Below are positions 6,740 to 11,304 of a stretch of DNA of 11,304 nt, piece after piece. Within the stretch, counting starts at the first letter, position 1, and each line of letters starts with the position of its first letter. The notes below the pieces were generated by a model. The model was given only the letters and a program-made list of their open reading frames with translations. It ran no database searches and was not told the origin of the DNA. The position numbers and the translations under genes were made by a program. The DNA comes from CAZYIW01 sp964647705 (GTDB lineage Bacteria; Pseudomonadota; Gammaproteobacteria; PS1; Pseudothioglobaceae): positions 1-11,304 of the forward strand of contig CAZYIW010000037.1 of assembly GCA_964647705.1 (NCBI GenBank), in the 5' to 3' direction.

Positions 6740-7501
6740 ATGGCATTAAAAGCGCTTATTTTTGATGTGGACGGTACATTAGCCAACACCGAGCGTGACG
6801 CTCATCGAGTGGCATTCAACCTTGCATTTGAACAGTTTGAATTTGATTGGCATTGGTCGGATAAACTCTACCACGAGTTATTGGATGTCACCGGTGGCCA
6901 ACTGCGAATTAAACATTATCTCAAACAACATAAACCTGAATTTAGTGCAGACGATTTAGACAATCTTGTGGCTCAAATTCATGCGTTAAAAACGAAAATT
7001 TATTTGCAACTGATGAGCCAAGGCAATATACCCTTAAGGCCCGGTGTTAAACGCTTAATTGTTGAAGCCAGAGCAGCAGGCATTGTCTTAGCCATTGCCA
7101 CAACCACCACACCTGCGAATGTTAAGGCGTTAATTGTCAATACTCTAGGTGAACAGGCGCTGGATTGGTTTAGTGTTATTGGCGCAGGGAATGTGGTTGA
7201 AAAACTAAAACCCGCGAGTGATATTTACCATTATGTTTTAGACAAGCTGAACCTAGACCCAAGTGAATGCATTGCCTTTGAAGATTCGTATAATGGCATT
7301 GTTTCATCTACTGATGCTAAAATTCACACATTAATAACGGTTAATGAGTACACTAAAGCACAACGATTTGAGAATGCAATGGTGGTATTGAATAATCTAG
7401 GCGAACCCGATCAACCATTTGAGATAATCCAAGGCAAGCCCACAACTCATACCTTTGTTAATATGGCCTATTTACAGGAGCTTTATGAAATCCATAGTTG
7501 A
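6740..7501 (+). CDS. cbbY: HAD-superfamily phosphatase, CbbY type
   Basis: This 253-residue haloacid-dehalogenase hydrolase most resembles CbbY, which removes the rubisco inhibitor xylulose-1,5-bisphosphate. Motif I is FDVDGTLANTE (8-18), with nucleophile Asp9 and acid/base Asp11. The cap domain (about 19-95) carries WHWSDKLYHELLDVTGG (37-53). Motif II is AIATTTTPANV (118-128), motif III Lys157 in KLKPASDIY and motif IV FEDSYNG (180-186). PLRPGVKRLI at 98-107 is typical of CbbY proteins. No rubisco or other Calvin-cycle gene is in the window, so the substrate is an inference and another sugar-phosphate substrate (beta-phosphoglucomutase/Gph-like) is possible. The ATG at 6740 has no strong ribosome binding site. 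The 3' end overlaps ilvA by 17 bp, suggesting co-transcription. Confidence 0.8.
   Translation: MALKALIFDVDGTLANTERDAHRVAFNLAFEQFEFDWHWSDKLYHELLDVTGGQLRIKHYLKQHKPEFSADDLDNLVAQIHALKTKIYLQLMSQGNIPLRPGVKRLIVEARAAGIVLAIATTTTPANVKALIVNTLGEQALDWFSVIGAGNVVEKLKPASDIYHYVLDKLNLDPSECIAFEDSYNGIVSSTDAKIHTLITVNEYTKAQRFENAMVVLNNLGEPDQPFEIIQGKPTTHTFVNMAYLQELYEIHS
7476..7480 (+). promoter_or_regulatory. Ribosome binding site deciding the ilvA start
   Basis: AGGAG lies 4 nt before ATG 7485. It supports that codon over the upstream in-frame ATG at 7455, which would add ten non-conserved residues and lengthen the overlap with the CbbY-like gene. Confidence 0.7.
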
Positions 7502-8978
7502 ATTAGCAGACAATACAAAAGTCTATGATGTGGCGGATGTCACACCACTTGAGTTGGCACATGATTTAAGTAAGCGCCTAGGCAATCAAGTTTATCTAAA
7601 ACGAGAAGATGAGTTAGCGATTCATGCTTTTAAGCTCAGAGGCGCTTATCAGAAAATCTCAGCCCTAACAAAATCTCAGGCTGAAAAGGGTGTGGTCGCC
7701 TCAAGCGCTGGTAATCACGCACAAGGTGTTGCCTTTTCTGCTAAAAAACTTGGCATTGATGCCTTTATTGTGATGCCTGTTTCTACCCCAAAGATTAAAG
7801 TCAACGCCGTTGAACAGTTAGGGGCAAGGGTTATCTTGCGTGGCGATGTCTATGACGATGCCTTTGCTTATGCTAAACAATTAGAAAAAGATCAAGATCT
7901 TGTCTTTATTCATCCGTATGACGATGAAGAGGTGATGGCAGGGCAAGCAACTATTGGCAGAGAAATACTTCAGCAACAAAAAAATGTTGATAAAGTATTT
8001 GTGCCGGTTGGCGGCGGCGGGTTGATTGCTGGGGTAGCCAGTTATATCAAACACTACAATCCAAAAGTTAAAATTATTGGCGTTGAACCTGAAGATTCGC
8101 CAACACTTTATCAGGCATTAAAAGATGGAAAACGCACCGTGTTAAGTGAAGTTGGACGTTTTGCCGATGGGGTTGCAGTCAAGCAAATTGGTGAAAAAAC
8201 CTACCCGATTGCTAAGGAAACTGTCGATGAGGTAGTACTGGTTTCTAATGATGAAATCTGTGCGGCTATTAAAGATATCTATGAAGATGTGCGTTCGATC
8301 GCAGAGCCTGCAGGTGCATTGGCCACTGCTGGGTTAAAAAAATACGTTGAAACCCATGAAACAAAGGCGCAAAATTTAGTCTCCATCGTCTCTGGGGCTA
8401 ATGTCAACTTTGATCGACTTCGATATATTGCAGAACGGGCTGATTTGGGTGAGCATATTGAAGCCATTTTTGCAGCAACCATCCCAGAAAAGCCAGGCAG
8501 TTTTTTACGTTTTTGTGAGCAACTAGACAATCATTCAATCACAGAGTTTAATTATCGCTTTGCACCTGACAAAGAAGCCAGAATTTTTGTTGGTGTTGCA
8601 TTGAGCGAAGGCCTAGAAGAAAAACAAGCTTTAATTGAAAAACTTTCTCAGTCTTTTGATATTGTAGACATGAGTGATAATTCTATGGCTAAGACACACA
8701 TTCGCTATATGGTGGGTGGTAGGGCGAATGCCCATAATGAAGTAATCTATCGTTTTGAGTTTCCAGAGCGTCCTGGCGCATTGCTTAACTTTTTAAAGAA
8801 AGTGGGCACAAATTGGAATATTTCGCTGTTTCACTATCGTAACCACGGTGCCGACTTTGGCCGTGTGTTAATTGGCCTGCAAGTAGATAATGCGAAAGAT
8901 TTAGAATCACGTTTTGATGAATTGGGTTATTTCTACACCAATGAAACCGACAATAAAGCCTACCAATATTTTCTTTAA
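7485..8978 (+). CDS. ilvA: Threonine ammonia-lyase, biosynthetic
   Basis: IlvA deaminates L-threonine to 2-oxobutanoate using pyridoxal phosphate, the committed step to isoleucine. From ATG 7485 the product is 497 residues (E. coli 514). The catalytic domain has KREDELAIHAFKLRGAY (39-55), with Lys50 as the Schiff-base lysine. ASSAGNHAQG (72-81) and VPVGGGGLIAGV (173-184) form the phosphate-binding loop, and VSGANVNFDRLRY (302-314) follows. Two C-terminal ACT-like regulatory domains (about 325-398 and 419-490) include IPEKPGSFLRF and FPERPGALLNFLKK. They indicate the anabolic, isoleucine-inhibited and valine-activated form rather than the catabolic TdcB. It overlaps the upstream phosphatase by 17 bp and rimI by 38 bp. 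Confidence 0.96.
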   Translation: MKSIVELADNTKVYDVADVTPLELAHDLSKRLGNQVYLKREDELAIHAFKLRGAYQKISALTKSQAEKGVVASSAGNHAQGVAFSAKKLGIDAFIVMPVSTPKIKVNAVEQLGARVILRGDVYDDAFAYAKQLEKDQDLVFIHPYDDEEVMAGQATIGREILQQQKNVDKVFVPVGGGGLIAGVASYIKHYNPKVKIIGVEPEDSPTLYQALKDGKRTVLSEVGRFADGVAVKQIGEKTYPIAKETVDEVVLVSNDEICAAIKDIYEDVRSIAEPAGALATAGLKKYVETHETKAQNLVSIVSGANVNFDRLRYIAERADLGEHIEAIFAATIPEKPGSFLRFCEQLDNHSITEFNYRFAPDKEARIFVGVALSEGLEEKQALIEKLSQSFDIVDMSDNSMAKTHIRYMVGGRANAHNEVIYRFEFPERPGALLNFLKKVGTNWNISLFHYRNHGADFGRVLIGLQVDNAKDLESRFDELGYFYTNETDNKAYQYFL

Positions 8979-9408
8979 GGCCATTCAAAAACGCGATCTG
9001 GATTTTGTATTGACAATTGAAAAATTATGCTACGAAAATCCTTGGTCAAGCAATAAGTTTTTAGATACTTTAGCCAACCCTAATAGCTATTCCCAAGCCT
9101 TAATTGCAGATGACGGCTTAATTGGTTATGCTTTCTTTAATCTGGCAGGCGACAGTGCTGATCTACTCAACCTTGCCATACATCCAAATTATCAACAACA
9201 AGGTTTTGCCCAGTTGTTAATGAAAAAAACCTTTTCAAAACTTACCAAACTTGAGGTTAATTGCTTGTATTTGGAAGTCAGAGAATCAAATCATAGGGCC
9301 ATAAATTTTTATCAAAAAGTTGGCTTTAAGCAAATATCAATACGTAAAAAATACTATTCAAATGGCGAAAATGCTAAAATAATGAACTTTGATTTTAAAC
9401 ACCCCTAA
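8941..9408 (+). CDS. rimI: Ribosomal-protein-alanine N-acetyltransferase, RimI family
   Basis: This GNAT-fold acetyltransferase probably acetylates the N-terminal alanine of ribosomal protein S18. From ATG 8941 it is 155 residues (E. coli 148). The PWS segment after CYEN (about residues 30-36) is typical of RimI. The acetyl-CoA loop is the HPNYQQQGFAQLLM stretch (about 81-94), matching the Q/RxxGxG/A pattern. LEVRESNHRAINFYQKVGF (about 111-129) and the YYSNGENAKIM end also match the family. The frame stays open upstream with TTG 8914 and ATG 8917 as alternatives, adding up to nine residues that look unconserved. All possible starts lie within ilvA (38-65 bp overlap), so coupling to ilvA is likely. 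It ends 3 bp before icd. Other Rim-type substrates cannot be excluded. Confidence 0.88.
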   Translation: MKPTIKPTNIFFKAIQKRDLDFVLTIEKLCYENPWSSNKFLDTLANPNSYSQALIADDGLIGYAFFNLAGDSADLLNLAIHPNYQQQGFAQLLMKKTFSKLTKLEVNCLYLEVRESNHRAINFYQKVGFKQISIRKKYYSNGENAKIMNFDFKHP

Positions 9409-9411
9409 CTT

Positions 9412-10558
9412 ATGTCTCAATACATCAAAGCCCCCAAAGATGGCAATAAAATTTCATACAAAGACAACGGTATTGTTGTCGGCGACAATCCTATTGTGGC
9501 CTACATCGAAGGAGACGGTATAGGACAAGACATCACGCCTGTGATGATTAAGGTGGTTGATACAATCGTTAAAAAAGCCTACAACGATAAAAAACAAATT
9601 CATTGGATGGAGATTTTTGCCGGAGAAAAAGCAAATAATATTTATGGTGAGTACCTTCCCCAAGAAACACTCGATGCAATCAAAGATTATTCAGTAACAA
9701 TCAAAGGGCCTTTAACCACGCCAGTTGGTGGTGGTATGCGATCACTTAATGTAGCCATCAGGCAAGATCTTGATTTATTTATTTGTCAGCGTCCTGTACA
9801 GTATTTCTCTGGTACGCCGACACCTGTAAAAGCACCTNNNNNNNNNNNNNNNNNNNNNNNNNNNNNNNNNNNNNNNNNNNNNNNNNNNNNNNNNNNNNNN
9901 NNNNNNNNNNNNNNNNNNNNNNNNNNNNNNNNNNNNNGCCGCTATCCAATACGCCATAGACAACGATAAAGATTCTGTAACTTTGGTGCATAAGGGTAAT
10001 ATCATGAAATTTACAGAAGGTGCCTTTAGAGATTGGGGTTATCAATTGGCCAAAGAAGAGTTTGGTGCAGCCGAAATTGAAAATGGCCCTTGGTGTGCAT
10101 TTAAAAACCCAAATACTGGCAAGATGATTACCATTAAAGATTCAATTGCCGATGCCTTTCTTCAGCAAATCCTTCTGCGTCCTGATGAATATTCAGTTAT
10201 CGCAACACTCAACCTAAATGGAGACTATATCTCCGATGCCTTAGCTGCTCAAGTCGGTGGCATTGGTATTGCACCAGGTGCTAATTTGTCTGATACCACA
10301 GCAGTATTTGAAGCCACTCACGGCACAGCACCCAAATACGCAGGGCAAGACAAAGTAAACCCAGGTTCAATGATTTTATCTGCTGAGATGATGTTAAGAC
10401 ACATGGGTTGGACCGAAGCGGCAGACATGATTATTGAAGCCATGTCTAAAACCATTCAAAATAAAACCGTAACCTATGATTTAGAACGTCTAATGGACGG
10501 CGCCACATTATTGTCTTGTTCTGAATTTGGCGATGCCATGATTGAATCTATTTCTTAG
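9412..10558 (+). CDS. icd: NADP-dependent isocitrate dehydrogenase, interrupted by an assembly gap
   Basis: Icd oxidatively decarboxylates isocitrate to 2-oxoglutarate in the TCA cycle. The 142 codons before the gap include YIEGDGIGQDITPVM (31-45), GEKANNIYGEYLP and TIKGPLTTPVGGGMRSLNVA, with the substrate-binding serine that E. coli IDH kinase phosphorylates. They end just after GTPTPVKAP. After the gap, 206 codons resume at AAIQYAIDNDKDSVTLVHKGNIMKF. They include NLNGDYISDALAAQVGG, with metal-ligand aspartates, and GTAPKYAGQDKVNPGS. Against E. coli Icd (416 residues) about 67 codons are missing, including the arginine and tyrosine of FRENSEDIYAG. The two parts lie in different frames only because 100 N is a placeholder. 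A single intact gene of about 415 residues is the simplest reading. It starts 3 bp after rimI. Confidence 0.95.
9838..9937. other. Assembly gap of 100 N
   Basis: Exactly 100 undetermined bases interrupt icd, a conventional filler for a gap of unknown size. Comparison with the E. coli Icd protein predicts about 200 missing bases. The real sequence must also restore the frame, since 100 is not a multiple of three. Nothing biological should be inferred from this interval. Confidence 0.97.
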
Positions 10559-10579
10559 TATTATTATCTTTTAATACTG

Positions 10580-10608
10580 TTGAACTATATTAAGTCTTAG
10601 CGTAGTAT
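10580..10608 (+). promoter_or_regulatory. Probable sigma70 promoter for the repeat-protein gene
   Basis: TTGAAC (10580-10585) and TAGTAT (10603-10608) are spaced by exactly 17 bp in the 107-bp icd-downstream spacer. Predicted transcription start is near 10615, leaving a 5' leader of about 50 nt before the ATG. Each hexamer matches the consensus at four or more positions. This supports separate expression from icd. Confidence 0.6.
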
Positions 10609-10654
10609 GGCTCGTAAGTTGGTGTTTATCTGACTTATTTTTTTACATCCAAAT

Positions 10655-10660
10655 AAGGAG
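10655..10660 (+). promoter_or_regulatory. Strong ribosome binding site
   Basis: AAGGAG lies 5 nt before ATG 10666 and is one of the strongest Shine-Dalgarno matches in the window. It confirms the start of the exported repeat protein and suggests high translation. Confidence 0.8.
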
Positions 10661-10665
10661 AGAGT

Positions 10666-11208
10666 ATGAAAAAAGTAACTAAAGCAGTTGCTACGATAGC
10701 CCTTTTGTCATCAGTTTCAGCATTTGCTGGTTGGGGTGATAACAATAGATGGGGTGGCGGTAATAACTGGGGTCCATTCTCAGGCGGCAATAACTGGGGT
10801 CCATTCTCAGGCGGCAATAACTGGGGTCCAATGACTGGTGGTAATAACTGGGGTCCAATGACTGGTGGTAATAACTGGGGTCCATTTACCGGTGGTTCGA
10901 ATGCCGGTCCATTTACCGGAGGTTCAAACTGGGGGCCATTTAATAATGCCAACAATTGGTTAAACGATACAGATTTCGGTACCAGCTTTAATACCAAGAA
11001 TAAAGTCGATAATAAATCTTCAGGCTCAGCGGATGCGACTGGCTCTGGTAGAGGAGATGCCTCAGGATCAGGCACAGTTGATGCTTATGCCAAAGGTCAA
11101 GCCGATGGTTATGCCAAAGGCCGTGCAGATGCTTATGCTAAAGGCTATGCTGATGGTCAAGCATCAGGACATGCTGATAACACAGGTAATTATGCCGGTT
11201 CAAACTAA
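10666..11208 (+). CDS. Exported low-complexity protein with two tandem-repeat modules
   Basis: I cannot assign a family to this 180-residue protein. Residues 1-21 are a typical Sec signal peptide (KK, hydrophobic core, AFA before Gly22), so the mature protein of about 159 residues is exported. Module 1 (31-93) has seven nonapeptides of the form GGNNWGPxx plus a degenerate eighth. Trp falls at 35, 44, 53, 62, 71, 89 and 98, with Ala at 80. A linker (about 99-119) follows. Module 2 (120-175) has seven octapeptides with Gly first and Asp fourth, the later ones of the form GxADxYAK. There is no cysteine and no sorting motif. Composition (Gly, Asn, aromatic, tandem repeats, signal peptide) recalls purple-bacterial sulfur globule proteins. 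It could equally be a matrix, surface or adhesive protein. It has its own promoter and terminator. Function is unknown. Confidence 0.9.
   Translation: MKKVTKAVATIALLSSVSAFAGWGDNNRWGGGNNWGPFSGGNNWGPFSGGNNWGPMTGGNNWGPMTGGNNWGPFTGGSNAGPFTGGSNWGPFNNANNWLNDTDFGTSFNTKNKVDNKSSGSADATGSGRGDASGSGTVDAYAKGQADGYAKGRADAYAKGYADGQASGHADNTGNYAGSN
10777..10938 (+). repeat. 27-bp tandem repeat array in three doublets
   Basis: In the register that begins after the first ggtcca, six consecutive 27-bp units fall into pairs. Units 10777-10803 and 10804-10830 are identical. Units 10831-10857 and 10858-10884 are identical to each other. Units 10885-10911 and 10912-10938 are a diverged pair sharing tttaccgg at their start. 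All encode one GGNNWGPxx-type nonapeptide. Part of a further unit precedes the array (10756-10776) and a decayed unit follows. Confidence 0.95.
11023..11190 (+). repeat. 24-bp tandem repeat array encoding octapeptides
   Basis: Seven consecutive octapeptides (residues 120-175) each begin with Gly and carry Asp at position 4. The repeats at 136-167 are the closest to one another (G-x-A/V-D-x-x-A-x). DNA copies differ mostly at third codon positions, so this array looks older or more constrained than the near-identical 27-bp array upstream in the same gene. Confidence 0.85.
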
Positions 11209-11231
11209 TTACTCTTAGTTATAAAAAACGT

Positions 11232-11259
11232 AAAAGTCAGCCTTCGGGCTGGCTTTTTT
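11232..11259 (+). terminator. Strong intrinsic terminator
   Basis: A stem agtcagcc/ggctggct with a TTCG tetraloop (11243-11246) is followed by a run of six T; one G-T wobble pair lies within the stem. The preceding AAAA pairs with the T-run, so the hairpin may also work in the opposite direction. It closes the transcript of the repeat-protein gene 23 bp after its stop. Confidence 0.92.
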
Positions 11260-11278
11260 ATCATCTTTTTAAAAAAAC

Positions 11279-11302
11279 ATTAGAATATCATTGACTTCTA
11301 AT
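11279..11302. repeat. Inverted repeat at the right edge
   Basis: ATTAGAA (11279-11285) and TTCTAAT (11296-11302) are perfect reverse complements around a 10-nt spacer that contains the -35-like TTGACT (overlapping the right arm). It could be an operator or promoter region for a gene beyond the window, but AT-rich DNA gives such matches by chance. Confidence 0.25.
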
Positions 11303-11304
11303 AT

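Noticed and set aside
7455..7484. Upstream start for ilvA at ATG 7455
   Set aside because: Adds ten unconserved residues; ATG 7485 has AGGAG upstream and gives the expected N-terminus.
9938..10558. Separate downstream gene or icd pseudogene after the N gap
   Set aside because: The residues continue Icd in order with no stop; the frame change comes from the arbitrary 100-N filler.
10557..10578. AGTATTA/TAATACT inverted repeat after icd as terminator
   Set aside because: Seven AT-rich pairs with an 8-nt loop and no T-run after the stem; too weak to call. icd may read through toward the next gene.
10777..10938. Possible CRISPR array (regular 27-bp repeats)
   Set aside because: Repeats are directly adjacent with no unique spacers and encode an in-frame peptide.
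10635..11075. Minus-strand open frame of 146 codons with a PQLLPP-type repeat, antisense to the repeat protein
   Set aside because: It is a shadow of the 27-bp repeats, whose period is a multiple of three and keeps all frames open. It lacks a signal peptide or ribosome binding site, while the plus-strand gene has both plus promoter and terminator.
11033..11218. Methionine-rich plus-strand frame overlapping the end of the repeat protein
   Set aside because: Out-of-frame reading of the 24-bp repeats; no ribosome binding site and implausible composition.

Overview
The window is chromosomal sequence from a low-GC gammaproteobacterium (about 40% G+C by eye). Almost every protein resembles its Escherichia coli counterpart (ObgE, FolK, PanB, PanC, NfuA, ThiL, DksA, IlvA, RimI, Icd, WaaA). 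A CbbY-type phosphatase suggests a Calvin cycle. A glycine/asparagine/tryptophan repeat protein at the right end recalls sulfur globule proteins. Together these would fit a sulfur-oxidising autotroph of the SUP05/Thioglobus/mussel-symbiont kind, but that placement is inference. A run of exactly 100 N inside icd shows the sequence comes from a draft scaffold.

Layout. Positions 1-305 (minus) hold the N-terminal part of waaA (Kdo transferase), which runs off the left edge. A 53-bp divergent spacer leads to a compact plus-strand block, 359-6229: obgE, proB (short form), folK, panB, panC, nfuA, an unrecognised membrane protein and thiL. Neighbours overlap by 4-17 bp or lie 2-19 bp apart, so this looks like one operon with translational coupling. 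thiL meets dksA (minus, 6236-6646) tail to tail with only 6 bp between. A 93-bp divergent spacer carries a good dksA promoter. A second plus-strand block follows: a CbbY-like HAD phosphatase, ilvA, rimI and icd (interrupted by the N gap).

The right end (10559-11304) is different in character. A single gene with its own sigma70-like promoter, strong ribosome binding site and strong intrinsic terminator encodes a 180-residue exported low-complexity protein. It has two unlike tandem-repeat modules: a nonapeptide GGNNWGPxx array with regularly spaced Trp, then an octapeptide array with a small residue at every fourth position and Asp at every eighth. This is the most unusual content of the window.

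Functionally, the main block is housekeeping. It covers ribosome assembly (ObgE), proline (ProB), folate (FolK), pantothenate/CoA (PanB, PanC), Fe-S cluster delivery (NfuA) and thiamine diphosphate (ThiL). The second block covers sugar-phosphate repair (CbbY type), isoleucine (IlvA), ribosomal protein acetylation (RimI) and the TCA cycle (Icd). No tRNA, rRNA, CRISPR array, insertion sequence or phage gene was seen. No gene-free stretch exceeds 300 bases.
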